This document shows, piece by piece, positions 1-8,551 of a stretch of 64,000 bases of DNA; position 1 is the first letter of the stretch, and the number at the start of each line of letters is the position of its first letter. Source of the DNA: Lentilactobacillus buchneri (GTDB lineage Bacteria > Bacillota > Bacilli > Lactobacillales > Lactobacillaceae); NCBI RefSeq assembly GCF_018314255.1, contig NZ_CP073066.1, forward strand, positions 620,001 to 684,000, in the 5' to 3' direction. The notes beneath the pieces were generated by a model that was given only the letters and a program-made list of their open reading frames with translations, ran no database searches and was not told the DNA's origin. A program made the position numbers and the translations under genes.

Positions 1-368
1 ACTGCATCATCAGAAGTAATCTGAATATCAGCATGACCGTACTCGGAATTGGAAGCCTTCTCGACTTCACCATTAAGGGTATATGCCATAATCTGCATGC
101 CATAACAAATTCCCAAGATTGGAATTCCCAGCTTGAAGATGTCTGGATCAACCTTCAAAGCGCCATCTTCGTACACACTATTTGGACCCCCGGAGAAAAT
201 AATTCCCTTGGGGTTCATGTCTTTGATCTGTTTTGCGGACAATGCGTGGGACTTAAGCTCAGAATATACGCCTAAGTCACGGATCCGTCTTGTAATCAGT
301 TGGTTATACTGACTACCGAAATCCAGCACTAAAATCTTATCGAAGCTTGATAAGTCAACGTTTGCCAA
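1..368 (-). CDS. guaA: GMP synthase (glutamine-hydrolysing), N-terminal part, truncated by window edge
   Basis: GuaA converts XMP to GMP using ATP and glutamine-derived ammonia in purine synthesis. The visible 122 codons are the start of the class I glutamine amidotransferase domain: an [17 protein letters not shown] opening, an [11 protein letters not shown] oxyanion strand and the GICYGMQ nucleophile elbow with its catalytic Cys. The only start that fits is TTG at 368, giving [11 protein letters not shown]; a nearby ATG at 373 is out of frame. AAAGGG lies just upstream on the minus strand. It follows coaA in the same direction with an 82-base gap. The ATP pyrophosphatase half lies outside the window. 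Confidence 0.93.
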   Translation of the reverse strand, partial: MANVDLSSFDKILVLDFGSQYNQLITRRIRDLGVYSELKSHALSAKQIKDMNPKGIIFSGGPNSVYEDGALKVDPDIFKLGIPILGICYGMQIMAYTLNGEVEKASNSEYGHADIQITSDDA

Positions 369-450
369 ATCATACACCCTTTCAAAGTTCTTACATAAAT
401 AATAAACGATTCACCTAGGTTTGGTCAACATTATTCTGAAAATCCAAACA

Positions 451-1380
451 TTAATATTTTCTCAGGTACAACCGATCGATCAAATGATTGTCCGTCTTGT
501 GCATTATCATATCAGCTCGCGAGCGAGTTGGCAGGATATTTGCTCGGAGGTTGGGCAGGTCGATGGTGTCCCACACTCTGCGGGCCATATCAAAGGCCTC
601 CTCACGATCCCCTTGCGCGTAATCATAGTAATAGTTGTCGGGATCTTGGAAGGCCGTGTCCATCAAGCGGCTGAATCGTTCCAAGTACCACTTCTCAATC
701 AAATGGACGTCAGCATCCATATAAATCGAAAAGTCGGTGAAGTCGCTGATATAAATCTGCTCGTTGCTGGGTAACTGCAACGTATTGATTCCTTCAATGA
801 TCAGCACGTCCGGGCGATCGACCAACTCAAAGCGGTTGGGAATGATGTCATAACTTTGATGGGAATACACCGGTGATTTGGTGACCGGAACTCCCGACTT
901 GACCTCGTTCAAAAATGCGATTAACTTGCGCATATCATAGCTCTCAGGAAACCCCTTCTTGTCATAAATCCCGCGTTGTTTCAGCTCGGCATTCGAATAG
1001 AGAAACCCATCGGTCGTAATCAACTTAATCGTCTCGCCGGTGAAGTAATTGGAAAGCAGTTCCTCAAGCACCCGGGCCGTGGTTGATTTTCCAACCGCGA
1101 CACTTCCGGAGATTCCAATAATAAACGGCACGGTTCGCACCTTTTTGCGCAGGAACCGGGCCTTGGTGGTCTGCCATTGATCAAAGTTGTTTTTCTGCAG
1201 GCGAATCATGTGCACCAACGGTTTGTAAATGTCAGCAACGTCCTGCAACGAGATTTGGTCGTTGAAGGCCTTAATGTGCCGCAGTTCGTTAGACGTCAAC
1301 GGCAAATCGACTTCATTGTCATTATTAAAATGTTTCCACTCATCTTTGGTGAATGAATAATAGTTTATTAAATCATCCAT
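451..1380 (-). CDS. coaA: Type I pantothenate kinase
   Basis: CoaA phosphorylates pantothenate with ATP, the first and controlling step of coenzyme A synthesis in the cytoplasm. The 309-residue protein has the usual length of the bacterial CoaA (type I) family. It carries the P-loop GISGSVAVGKSTTAR near residue 90, a TTDGFLY segment and a YDIIPNRFELVDRPDVLIIEG stretch typical of the uridine kinase-like fold. It lies upstream of guaA on the same strand, a pairing I recall from other lactobacilli. No frameshift or oddity is visible. Confidence 0.95.
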   Translation of the reverse strand: MDDLINYYSFTKDEWKHFNNDNEVDLPLTSNELRHIKAFNDQISLQDVADIYKPLVHMIRLQKNNFDQWQTTKARFLRKKVRTVPFIIGISGSVAVGKSTTARVLEELLSNYFTGETIKLITTDGFLYSNAELKQRGIYDKKGFPESYDMRKLIAFLNEVKSGVPVTKSPVYSHQSYDIIPNRFELVDRPDVLIIEGINTLQLPSNEQIYISDFTDFSIYMDADVHLIEKWYLERFSRLMDTAFQDPDNYYYDYAQGDREEAFDMARRVWDTIDLPNLRANILPTRSRADMIMHKTDNHLIDRLYLRKY

Positions 1381-1493
1381 GCATTTTCTCCGCTTATTCT
1401 TTACTCAACCAAATAAGTATAACATTTTCAGACTGCCCCGAGAACCGGAGATATGTTTTCACTTGAAGTCCGCCAGCCGACATAAATTAGGTA

Positions 1494-1521
1494 ATAAAAA
1501 ATCGGACCATTTCGATCCGAC
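1494..1521 (-). terminator. Rho-independent terminator after helD
   Basis: On the minus strand the stem TCGGA/TCCGA encloses a short loop and is followed by a run of six T then ATT. It starts a few bases past the helD stop codon. Confidence 0.7.
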
Positions 1522-1527
1522 TCATGC

Positions 1528-3822
1528 TTAATTCAACTCATATTCATCTTGGGGCACCGTCTCAAAAATTGGTGACAACGATTTGACTGCCACAACCGTC
1601 AATCGGTGCATTGCCCGGGTACAAATCGTATAGACCAGTTGGCGATCGCTTTCGTCCGGGTAGCAGGCCTTCGAAGCATCCCACATAATCACACTGTCGA
1701 ATTCCAACCCTTTGGCAAGGTATGAAGGCACGACAATGATGCCCTTCACCAAACGCTGATTTTCAGTTCGAATCAATGTTGACTTGACACCCAGTTCAGC
1801 GAGTTTGCCACTCAGCTCTTGACATTCTTTCAGTGTCTTGCCAATGATGGCCGTCGTTTCATGGTCGGCCAAGTTCAACTCGGACTGCTGTTTAACCTGC
1901 TCAACTGCAGCATCAACCCCGTCCTTGACGTAAATGTGCGGCAGGTCGCCTTGACGGTTGAATGGAATAATATTCTCACCATTGGTCAACAGGTGCTTGG
2001 TAAAGTTGGTAATCTGTTCTGTTGATCGGTACGACTTGGTCAATTGAACCACGCGGGTCTTATCCTCAGGGAACATGCTGCCAAGTTCGCCCAACAATTT
2101 ACGGCTGTTTTCATGGGTGAAAATCGCCTGGTTCAAATCACCCAGCAGCGTGAATCGCGCCCTTGGGAAACTGAATTTTAAGAAGGCCAATTGAAAGGCT
2201 GAATAATCCTGCACCTCATCAATAAAGAGATAACGAATATCTTTATCGCCACGTTTACCAGTCATCAAGTCGTACAAGTAAATGTACGATGACGCATCAG
2301 CTAATGACAATCTGCCCTTCTTCAAACGGCCGACGGTGGCTTTGATCTCTTCGGCCCACAACTCGTTAGAAATGCCAAAATCAGCCAGATTGAGGATCTT
2401 TGGCATCTCTTTAAGCATATGAACAAACTGGTTATTGATACTCAACCAGTGGTTGCGAGAAATTTGCCGCTGGACTTTTCTAAATGACTTGATAACAATC
2501 CGTCGGGCCAGGAACTTGAATTCCTTATCGGCATTGAGAATTTCTTCTTCACCTTCGGCATGGAACTGTTGAATTTCTTCTTTAGATAGGTTTTGAACGG
2601 CATCTTCAACCCACTTTTTCCGCATTTCGACGTGAATCTTGCGGTTAAGAATCTTCATCAATTCTTCCTTGGTTGACTCCAGTCGGTTGCGGAGATTGTA
2701 GTTCTCATTGAAACCATAATAGATTTCAGCGATCTTTTCTTTTGGAATCAGAATGTCACCGTTAAACATCAGGTTTCTAAAGCGCATGTCTTCCTTATTC
2801 AAATGGTTAGCGTAAGCACTGACTGCTCGGAAATAATCCAAGCTGCCTTTGACGTCGGTCAGCTTCTGGGCAGTCTTGTCCAGCTGCTCAGTAAAGCGCT
2901 CAGACAAGGTTTCAACTTGGACACTCGGCAAACGATGTGAACTATATTGATAGAACGTCATCTGAACCATATTCTGCTCGCCCAGTTCAGGGAGCACCTG
3001 GTTAATATAATCATTAAACAGTTGGTTCGGTGAAAATAAAATAATTTGGCCGGAATGGAGGTTGCCGCGGTATTGGTAGAGAAGAAAAGCAACTCGCTGC
3101 AACACAGCGGCCGTCTTTCCGGAACCCGCTGAGCCTTGGACAAACAGTAAATCAGAATCGGTATCCCGAATAATCTGGTTCTGTTCTTTTTGAATGGTGG
3201 TCACGATGCTCTTCATCTTGGTGTCCGAACGGTTGCTCAAGGCATCCAGGAGCATCTGGTCACCCACGACTTCTTCGGTATCGAAAACTGTTTTGATCTT
3301 TGAATTTTCAATTTGGAATTGGCGCTTTAATTTGACATCAACGGTCTGTTCACCGTCGGGGGTCATGTAACTGACATCGCCGATCCCACCGTTGTAATAG
3401 ATACTGGAGATCGGTGCCCGCCAGTCATAGATCAGGTAGTGGTCGGGCCGGTCGGTAAACGATGCCATGCCAATATAGATGGTCTCGTCTCGTTTTTCGT
3501 CCCCTTCACGAAAGTCAATCCGTGCGAAATAGGGGTTCTGCTCAAGCTTGTTGAGCGTCCCAAGTTCTCGGGCGGCATGTTCCTGGCGATTTTCACGTTC
3601 AGAAAGCATTTGCTGTTGCTGCCGAATGGACATGGCAGTTTCCATCATCCCGCTGTACGTTTCAGTTTTGAGCCGAACATCATTGTTGAAATTGCGATTG
3701 ATATCTTTAACATCCCGCTTGGTCGCCTTAATCTTTTGCTCAAGGTCCTTTTGGGAAATGTGGATTTCATCAATGACGTGGTCCAAATGGTGTTGTTCTT
3801 GTGTTTTGATATTATCTGCCAT
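1528..3822 (-). CDS. helD: HelD-type UvrD-like superfamily 1 helicase
   Basis: HelD proteins are SF1 ATPases that bind RNA polymerase in Firmicutes and recycle stalled complexes (family knowledge from B. subtilis HelD). The 764 residues are close to the family length. Visible features are a long charged N-terminal coiled coil (about residues 1-110) of the type that enters the polymerase secondary channel, Walker A GSAGSGKTA near residue 230, Walker B YLFIDEVQDYS near 530, a GDLNQAIF motif III and a C-terminal YTICTRAMHRL motif VI. An alternative general label is DNA helicase IV. It is a single-gene unit with its own promoter and terminator. Confidence 0.88.
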   Translation of the reverse strand: MADNIKTQEQHHLDHVIDEIHISQKDLEQKIKATKRDVKDINRNFNNDVRLKTETYSGMMETAMSIRQQQQMLSERENRQEHAARELGTLNKLEQNPYFARIDFREGDEKRDETIYIGMASFTDRPDHYLIYDWRAPISSIYYNGGIGDVSYMTPDGEQTVDVKLKRQFQIENSKIKTVFDTEEVVGDQMLLDALSNRSDTKMKSIVTTIQKEQNQIIRDTDSDLLFVQGSAGSGKTAAVLQRVAFLLYQYRGNLHSGQIILFSPNQLFNDYINQVLPELGEQNMVQMTFYQYSSHRLPSVQVETLSERFTEQLDKTAQKLTDVKGSLDYFRAVSAYANHLNKEDMRFRNLMFNGDILIPKEKIAEIYYGFNENYNLRNRLESTKEELMKILNRKIHVEMRKKWVEDAVQNLSKEEIQQFHAEGEEEILNADKEFKFLARRIVIKSFRKVQRQISRNHWLSINNQFVHMLKEMPKILNLADFGISNELWAEEIKATVGRLKKGRLSLADASSYIYLYDLMTGKRGDKDIRYLFIDEVQDYSAFQLAFLKFSFPRARFTLLGDLNQAIFTHENSRKLLGELGSMFPEDKTRVVQLTKSYRSTEQITNFTKHLLTNGENIIPFNRQGDLPHIYVKDGVDAAVEQVKQQSELNLADHETTAIIGKTLKECQELSGKLAELGVKSTLIRTENQRLVKGIIVVPSYLAKGLEFDSVIMWDASKACYPDESDRQLVYTICTRAMHRLTVVAVKSLSPIFETVPQDEYELN

Positions 3823-3849
3823 TATTTACCCCCTATAACTTGACTTAAT

Positions 3850-3878
3850 AGTTTAGCATAAAAACGGTACCAATTCAA
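3850..3878 (-). promoter_or_regulatory. Promoter of helD
   Basis: Minus strand TTGAAT (3873-3878), a 17-base spacer, then TAAACT (3850-3855) with an extended -10 TG. It lies 28 bases before the helD start codon. Confidence 0.6.
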
Positions 3879-3963
3879 AAGACATTATCGTTTCTGGCTT
3901 AACGGTAACTTAAATGGCCTGACATTGTTAATTGGTATACTTGCCATTCGACCGATACACTAT

Positions 3964-3971
3964 GGTATAAT
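3964..3971 (+). promoter_or_regulatory. Extended -10 promoter of the histidine phosphatase gene
   Basis: The sequence TGGTATAAT gives a consensus -10 (3966-3971) with a TG extension, about 40 bases before the ATG at 4011. No good -35 is seen at 17 bases. Confidence 0.6.
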
Positions 3972-4010
3972 TGAGATGTTTTAAATAATTGTATACTTAG
4001 GAGGACACAT

Positions 4011-4664
4011 ATGACGATCTCACTATATTTTGTTAGACATGGTCAAACATACTTAAACAAATACCACCGTATCCAAGGAGTGATCGACTCACCCTTAACC
4101 GACAAGGGAATTGCCGACGCAGTGGCAGCTGGCAAGCGGCTTTCACAAATCAAATTCGATGCGGCGTACAGCAGTGATACTTCCCGGGCAATCAAGACCG
4201 GCCAATTGATCTTGAAAGAAAACCCGGCAGCAATCAAGGATCCAGTGCCAACCGGTGCCTTTCGTGAACTGAACTTTGGCTACTACGAAGGTGAAGATGA
4301 CGTCAAAACCTGGCATACAATTGGCGGCCCCATCGGGATCAACTCGTTTCATGGCTTAATTGCCGAATTTGGTATTGAAAAGGCCGAGGACATGATTGCG
4401 GCGGCTGATCCATACAAAGATGCCGAAAGCGGCGGAACGTTCTGGAAACGGCTTAAACTTGCCATTGATCAGGTAGTGGCCGATGCCCAAGACGGTGACA
4501 AGATTTTGTTGGCCACCCATGGCACCCTCATCCGAAATGTGGTTGCCAAATTCAGTGACATTCCAGTCGATGTGTCAACCAAAAACGGTAGTGTCACTAA
4601 GGTCAACTGGGACGGCAAGAGCTATTCGGTTGAGTACTTTAATAATGTGAGTGAAGATTTATAG
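4011..4664 (+). CDS. Histidine phosphatase family protein (phosphoglycerate mutase-like)
   Basis: This 217-residue cytoplasmic protein belongs to the branch with the RHG catalytic motif: FVRHGQTYLNK at the N terminus supplies the phosphorylated His, and TLLATHG-like LLATHGTLIRN near residue 170 gives the second His. A RELNFGYYEGED segment matches the acid/base loop. Substrate cannot be assigned; cofactor-dependent phosphoglycerate mutase relatives and broad phosphatases both share these motifs. The AGGAGG site is eight bases before the ATG. It stands alone with its own extended -10 promoter and a strong terminator. Confidence 0.88.
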   Translation: MTISLYFVRHGQTYLNKYHRIQGVIDSPLTDKGIADAVAAGKRLSQIKFDAAYSSDTSRAIKTGQLILKENPAAIKDPVPTGAFRELNFGYYEGEDDVKTWHTIGGPIGINSFHGLIAEFGIEKAEDMIAAADPYKDAESGGTFWKRLKLAIDQVVADAQDGDKILLATHGTLIRNVVAKFSDIPVDVSTKNGSVTKVNWDGKSYSVEYFNNVSEDL

Positions 4665-4675
4665 AAGAAACCCAA

Positions 4676-4710
4676 ACAGCCGCGAGCAAAATTCTGCTCA
4701 CGGCTGTTTT
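4676..4710 (+). terminator. Rho-independent terminator
   Basis: ACAGCCGCGAGCA pairs with TGCTCACGGCTGT (one G:U-type mismatch) around a five-base loop and ends in TTTTAT. It closes the histidine phosphatase gene. Confidence 0.85.
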
Positions 4711-4759
4711 ATATTATTTAACTGGATTGAATCAGTCTCCTCAGCTGTCAAACCAGCCC

Positions 4760-5077
4760 CTATTGTTCGTTGAACCGCTTCTTCAATTTGGCCTCGCTAA
4801 ACGCCATCAAACTATCCGGGTCAACTTGATATTTGTCGCAAAGAATCAAGACTTGATCCATCACATCGGCCAATTCTTCATGCAGATTTTCATTGCGTTT
4901 CTCCCTGGTCTCATGTTCACCTGGATGATCGCGGCCGATTTCAATTGCTCGGATCGCCCGGGACAATTCACCGACTTCTTCAGTTAAAAAGTTCAGGCGA
5001 ATGAACGAGGAGTATTTGTACCAATCTCGTCGCTTGTAAAAATCGACCAGCCAATCTTGATGCTGCTTTAACGTCAT
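4760..5077 (-). CDS. MazG-like nucleotide pyrophosphohydrolase
   Basis: A 105-residue single-domain all-alpha NTP pyrophosphohydrolase. The MazG/dUTPase-type metal site is visible as EEVGELSRAIR (about residues 32-42) and EELADVMDQVLIL (about 67-79), the two Glu-rich helices that bind magnesium. Such enzymes hydrolyse nucleoside triphosphates to monophosphate and pyrophosphate, often as house-cleaning; the actual nucleotide is not predictable. It is much shorter than two-domain E. coli MazG, as is normal for this subgroup. It converges on the upstream phosphatase gene. Confidence 0.85.
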   Translation of the reverse strand: MTLKQHQDWLVDFYKRRDWYKYSSFIRLNFLTEEVGELSRAIRAIEIGRDHPGEHETREKRNENLHEELADVMDQVLILCDKYQVDPDSLMAFSEAKLKKRFNEQ

Positions 5078-5121
5078 TAATCATCACTCCATTGTCTTAT
5101 GTCTACTTAAAATCATACACC

Positions 5122-5316
5122 TCAATGCTTGGTTTTCCAGGTCAACAAACTAATGGCCGTACAAACAACACTCGGAATCACGAAGTTCGGTACCATCAAG
5201 TCGGCAATCGTCTCAGAACTAGCCAACGCCCAGCCAAAAAGTGAAATGGCAAAAATCAATTCAAGCACCAACCAAGTTGCTATGTACGGGTGTTCAGTGA
5301 ATAATTTATCAATCAT
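5122..5316 (-). CDS. Small two-helix membrane protein of unknown function
   Basis: Sixty-four residues with two likely membrane helices (about residues 12-32 and 42-58) and a short basic tail WKTKH. I do not recognise the family. The ATG directly abuts a GGAG sequence with no spacer, so either initiation is weak or the next codon, ATT, is used; an in-frame TAG just upstream rules out extension. It follows the MazG-like gene's direction and sits 44 bases upstream of it, so the two may be cotranscribed. Confidence 0.5.
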   Translation of the reverse strand: MIDKLFTEHPYIATWLVLELIFAISLFGWALASSETIADLMVPNFVIPSVVCTAISLLTWKTKH

Positions 5317-5379
5317 CTCCTAATCTTAGTAAACCACATAAATTTGAAGAAAATATGACCATTCTACCCACCTGTGGTC

Positions 5380-5388
5380 TGTTATAAT
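5380..5388 (+). promoter_or_regulatory. Extended -10 promoter of the lipoprotein gene
   Basis: TGTTATAAT is a perfect extended -10, 23 bases before the ATG at 5412. Confidence 0.65.
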
Positions 5389-5411
5389 AAGGGCAACAGG
5401 GGGTTCACATC

Positions 5412-6608
5412 ATGAAAAAAATTTTGCCAGCCGCAATCATCGGACTCGCCGGTATTTTGCTTCTCACAGGCTGTGGGAACAAAAAAGCCGACATGCAGGA
5501 TAAAACGACGGCCAATCCCAATGCAACCAAATTAAATCACTTGTTGTCACCGGCAACCGCCAAGGTCCCGGAAGATTCGCAGACAACGACCGATAACCAG
5601 CTTTATTCCCAATTTTATAAGAGCAAGGGTCAGTGGTACTGGAAACTATCTTCCAAACAAGCCGGGACCATTGATAACAGTAAAATCAAATCACTTAGCG
5701 CCACTGACCAAAAAGATGTTTATAATTTCTCCATGGTCAGCAACCAGCGCAAGTCTTACACCCTTAAATTCAATTGGATTAACGGCGGCCACCAAGCTTA
5801 TACTGTCAATGCCAGCTACCATCATGTCAACAGCAATTTCATCTTGGCAGACGCCAATACTGACACTGATTGGCAGACAGGTGCCCCACAGGCCGTCCAG
5901 GGAACTTGGGCAACCGACTTCGTCAACAACTCAGGTAGCGACGCGCAAAAGCTGCCTTATACCAAACAATTTTTGAACATTACCAGCTCCGCTATCAGCA
6001 GCTTCACCAATGAATATGACACCAACCACCGGCTTTACAACTCAGACACGATTGCTAAAGCCAGCAATGTTTCCTACAAGCAAACCGGCGATGACACTTA
6101 CGTCTTAAAAGCCTACGGCAATGACCAAACGCCAATCGTTTATAACATCAGTGTCCAAAGTAACAATCAAATTGAAGTGAATGGGCTGACCTCGGGCAGT
6201 TTGACCATGAGCAAATCAGCCACTACTGAACCAACCACTGGTTCACAGACGGCCAGTTCGCAGTCCCCATCAACGACCAGCGGCTCGACTGCCAATCAAG
6301 CAGCGACAACCACCAACCACCTCACCGATCAACAGGTGGTCAACTGGATTTGGCCTTACGTAAAAGCCAAGTATCCAAATATGGCCGTCGATTCAACCGA
6401 CTTTACCTACATGCCACAGATGAGAAACGGTCAACTGTACGTCAACGTTTTGGAGAATCACAACTCTCAAGCATTTAAGAAGAGTGGCGTTGATACCGGC
6501 ACTAATCCACAAGTCGCCAGCTTTAGGGTCACCGCCAGCGGTGCTTTGGAACAGATGGACGCAACGACAGGTGACTGGGCAGTTGTTTCCAATAGCTATG
6601 GCGGATAG
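5412..6608 (+). CDS. Secreted lipoprotein of unknown function
   Basis: A 398-residue protein with a lipoprotein signal peptide: basic MKK start, hydrophobic core and lipobox LLTGC, so Cys21 is the expected acylated residue. The mature part has a Thr/Ser/Gln-rich linker near residues 270-300 and a C-terminal domain of about 95 residues beginning LTDQQVVNWIWPYVK, which resembles the small C-terminal domains that recur in lactobacillus lipoproteins. It should sit on the outer face of the membrane. Function is unknown. Transcription appears monocistronic, with its own extended -10 promoter and terminator. Confidence 0.8.
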   Translation: MKKILPAAIIGLAGILLLTGCGNKKADMQDKTTANPNATKLNHLLSPATAKVPEDSQTTTDNQLYSQFYKSKGQWYWKLSSKQAGTIDNSKIKSLSATDQKDVYNFSMVSNQRKSYTLKFNWINGGHQAYTVNASYHHVNSNFILADANTDTDWQTGAPQAVQGTWATDFVNNSGSDAQKLPYTKQFLNITSSAISSFTNEYDTNHRLYNSDTIAKASNVSYKQTGDDTYVLKAYGNDQTPIVYNISVQSNNQIEVNGLTSGSLTMSKSATTEPTTGSQTASSQSPSTTSGSTANQAATTTNHLTDQQVVNWIWPYVKAKYPNMAVDSTDFTYMPQMRNGQLYVNVLENHNSQAFKKSGVDTGTNPQVASFRVTASGALEQMDATTGDWAVVSNSYGG

Positions 6609-6638
6609 CAATGACCATCTAATTTAGTTTTAAAAATT

Positions 6639-6679
6639 CAAAAAGTACCCACTCCTCAATCGGGAATGGGTACTTTTTT
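6639..6679 (+). terminator. Rho-independent terminator between convergent genes
   Basis: AAAAGTACCCA pairs with TGGGTACTTTT and continues into a T run; the A-rich 5' side makes it able to work in both directions. It separates the lipoprotein gene from the convergent merR gene. Confidence 0.85.
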
Positions 6680-6697
6680 GTCGGACCAGACGCACTG

Positions 6698-7081
6698 TTA
6701 ATGCGTGCTGGCTATTTTACCTTGATAATCCTTATCAATATGTTCGTAATGATCAACTTTGTATTTCAGCTTATCGTAGGATGCCTGCATTTTAGCCAGG
6801 CGTTCACTGACGGATGCCAGCTGTTCGTTCAAGAGATCTTTGCGTGCCTGAACAGTCTGCTTGCCCTGCTTAAACAGAGAAATATAGTCAATCAAATATT
6901 CAACACTGACACCGGCGTCTCGCATACACATCGCAAAAGAGACCCAGTTCAGATCTTCTTGATCATAGTTTCGATAACCGGCTTGATCCCTGGAAACAGC
7001 GGGAATCGCACCAACCCGCTCCCAGTATCGGAGCGTGTCGGCGGCAACACTAAATTTTTTAGAAACTTCGTTAATTTTCAT
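6698..7081 (-). CDS. MerR family transcriptional regulator
   Basis: A 127-residue MerR protein: winged helix-turn-helix at residues 1-70 (MKINEVSKKFSVAADTLRYWE) followed by a dimerising coiled coil (about 78-115) and a short tail without a recognisable effector domain. MerR proteins untwist promoters with overlong spacers. Its own promoter has exactly that form with a dyad in the spacer, so autoregulation is likely. It lies 93 bases downstream of the O-acetyltransferase gene in the same direction. The inducing signal cannot be read from the sequence; no metal-binding Cys pair is present. Confidence 0.88.
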   Translation of the reverse strand: MKINEVSKKFSVAADTLRYWERVGAIPAVSRDQAGYRNYDQEDLNWVSFAMCMRDAGVSVEYLIDYISLFKQGKQTVQARKDLLNEQLASVSERLAKMQASYDKLKYKVDHYEHIDKDYQGKIASTH

Positions 7082-7103
7082 CAGCTCACCTCATTACTAA
7101 CTG

Positions 7104-7134
7104 ATGATAAACCTTGAAGTGCACTTTAAGACAA
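7104..7134 (-). promoter_or_regulatory. MerR-type promoter with 19-base spacer and dyad operator
   Basis: Minus strand TTGTCT (7129-7134), a 19-base spacer (7110-7128), then TATCAT (7104-7109). The spacer is centred on the palindrome AAGTGCACTT. A 19-base spacer with a central dyad is the hallmark of MerR-activated promoters. It reads into the merR gene at 6698-7081. Confidence 0.75.
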
Positions 7135-7174
7135 GCATTTCCTACAGTTTGATAACGAGCGAGTCGTTAACCAG

Positions 7175-7744
7175 TTAATCCTCGTTAATCGGCGGCAGCT
7201 TTTTAATCAATTTTGCCGGAACGCCGCCAACCATTGCGTTGTCTGGAACATCTTTGGTGACCACTGCGCCGCCGGCAATCACAACGTTGCTGCCAATGGT
7301 GACGCCGGGCATAATCGATGCCTTACCACCAATCCAAACATCGTTGCCAATCTTGACCGGGAACCCCTGAGCCATATACTTTCGTCGCTGAAGGGCATCA
7401 ACCGGGTGATTGACCGTATAAATACCGACGTTGGGGCCGATCATGACATTATGCCCCATTGTGACTGGTGCGATATCCAAGATGGTGAGATTATAGTTAC
7501 TCAAAAAATCTTCTCCGACCGAGATATTTTTGCCGTTATCACAATTAAAGGTTGCCTGAACGGACACCCGCTCACCGGTTTTCCCAAAAATCTGCTTAAT
7601 TTTAGCTGTTTGTTTATCGGATTCAGTTGCCGGAATTGAATTAAATTCCCGGCATAACTTGGCCGCCCTGGCCTTTCTGGCAGCAATCTCATCATCTAGG
7701 AAATAATAAGGTTCACCAGCATCTAATTTTTCTAATTCAGTCAC
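7175..7744 (-). CDS. Maltose/galactoside O-acetyltransferase family protein (left-handed beta helix)
   Basis: A 189-residue acetyl-CoA-dependent sugar O-acetyltransferase. The N-terminal maltose acetyltransferase helical domain (about residues 4-60) precedes hexapeptide repeats forming a left-handed beta helix; the catalytic His lies in [10 protein letters not shown] and the C-terminal cap reads [24 protein letters not shown]. Substrates of this group are usually sugars such as maltose or galactosides, probably for detoxification. The start is GTG with AAGGAG upstream; that ribosome site lies inside the 3' end of the truncated dehydrogenase ORF, so the two are transcriptionally linked. Confidence 0.88.
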   Translation of the reverse strand: MTELEKLDAGEPYYFLDDEIAARKARAAKLCREFNSIPATESDKQTAKIKQIFGKTGERVSVQATFNCDNGKNISVGEDFLSNYNLTILDIAPVTMGHNVMIGPNVGIYTVNHPVDALQRRKYMAQGFPVKIGNDVWIGGKASIMPGVTIGSNVVIAGGAVVTKDVPDNAMVGGVPAKLIKKLPPINED

Positions 7745-7745
7745 T

Positions 7746-7889
7746 TCAAATCCACTCCTTATAGCCTAACTGATCAGTATGTCTGGCAGTTGCGACGAGA
7801 TTCACATTTTCTTGTTGTGCCAAGTAAGCGGCCAATGAGTGACCAAATCCAGTTGAAGTGCCAGTTACAAACCATGTTTTATTTGTCAT
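7746..7889 (-). pseudogene. Truncated short-chain dehydrogenase (N-terminal Rossmann fragment only)
   Basis: An ATG with a good AAGGAGAG site opens a 47-residue frame whose first 40 residues are the start of an SDR: MTNKTWFVTGTSTGFGHSLA holds the TGxxxGxG NAD(P)-binding loop and is followed by a VNLVATARHTDQL strand. After that the frame ends in GYKEWI and stop, directly joining the acetyltransferase. A full SDR needs about 250-280 residues, so an internal deletion has removed most of it. Only the promoter, start and first beta-alpha-beta unit remain. It is the first gene of the unit leading to the acetyltransferase. Confidence 0.8.
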
Positions 7890-7926
7890 TAGATTTTCTC
7901 TCCTTGTTTGATTAGATTACACATTC

Positions 7927-7957
7927 ATGCTACAACTTTAACCAAGGTTTAAGTCAA
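7927..7957 (-). promoter_or_regulatory. MerR-type promoter with 19-base spacer and inverted-repeat operator
   Basis: Minus strand TTGACT (7952-7957), a 19-base spacer, then TAGCAT (7927-7932). An inverted repeat ACTTTAACC-AA-GGTTTAAGT (7935-7954, one mismatch) fills the spacer. It drives the truncated dehydrogenase and the acetyltransferase, and lies back to back with the divergent MerR gene at 7985, its likely regulator. Confidence 0.78.
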
Positions 7958-7984
7958 GTCAAAATATTGGAAAGAGGTATCCAT

Positions 7985-8479
7985 ATGTATTCTATTGGAG
8001 ATGTGGCAAAAATCATGGGAATCAGCACGTCGGCAATTCGCTTTTACGACCGCAAGGGGCTGTTGCCCTTCGTAGAGAGGGATGACGCCGGCAGACGAAA
8101 ATTCAAACCAAATGATTTGAATTTCCTGGAAGTCATCGACTGTTTAAAACAAAGTGGCGTTCCGATCAAAGATATCGGCCATTTCATCAGTCTGTGCATG
8201 CAGGGGGACGGCACCTCGAAGCAACGCTATGACTATTTGGATCAAGAAGAAGCTGCCCTGCAGTCAAGCATCGATCGGATGAAGTCGCAGCTCGCTTTCC
8301 TGCGCTATAAAAAATGGTGCTACAAAACATCCGTGGAAGCCGGTACCGAATCAATTCACTTCGCCCCGGGTTCCAACGTTGTTGATCCAAAGACCAAAAG
8401 TCAATATCAAGAAGCATTGCAGCACTGTACCGACTTACGTGACTTGATTGATCTTAAGCAATCTAAAGCTGATAACTAA
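7985..8479 (+). CDS. MerR family transcriptional regulator
   Basis: A 164-residue MerR regulator (MYSIGDVAKIMGISTSAIRFYDRKGLL is its helix-turn-helix region), followed by a coiled coil near residues 80-115 and a C-terminal tail of about 45 residues. ATG at 7985 is preferred over the upstream TTG at 7967 because AAAGAGG lies seven bases before it. It diverges from the truncated dehydrogenase and probably controls it through the 19-base-spacer promoter between them. This gene arrangement (MerR divergent from an SDR) suggests a stress- or aldehyde-responsive switch, but the effector is unknown. Confidence 0.87.
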   Translation: MYSIGDVAKIMGISTSAIRFYDRKGLLPFVERDDAGRRKFKPNDLNFLEVIDCLKQSGVPIKDIGHFISLCMQGDGTSKQRYDYLDQEEAALQSSIDRMKSQLAFLRYKKWCYKTSVEAGTESIHFAPGSNVVDPKTKSQYQEALQHCTDLRDLIDLKQSKADN

Positions 8480-8489
8480 AGCAATCAAA

Positions 8490-8535
8490 AACGGTTTCTC
8501 AGATGATTTGAAGACACGTCATCTGAGAAACCGTT
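8490..8535. terminator. Bidirectional terminator between merR and oppF
   Basis: A perfect 17-base stem, AACGGTTTCTCAGATGA with its complement, encloses a 12-base loop. A-rich and T-rich flanks suit both the plus-strand merR and the minus-strand opp operon. Confidence 0.85.
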
Positions 8536-8551
8536 ATTTGTTATCGGTAAA

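Noticed and set aside
369..450. Purine riboswitch before guaA
   Set aside because: Only 82 bases separate coaA and guaA and no purine aptamer core is visible; the space is mainly AT-rich with a ribosome site.
3439..3843. Plus-strand open frames opposite helD
   Set aside because: They are antisense to a well-supported gene and have no start signals or family features.
7153..7169. Terminator after the O-acetyltransferase gene
   Set aside because: TAACGA-GCGAG-TCGTTA is a six-base dyad without a T run, too weak to call.
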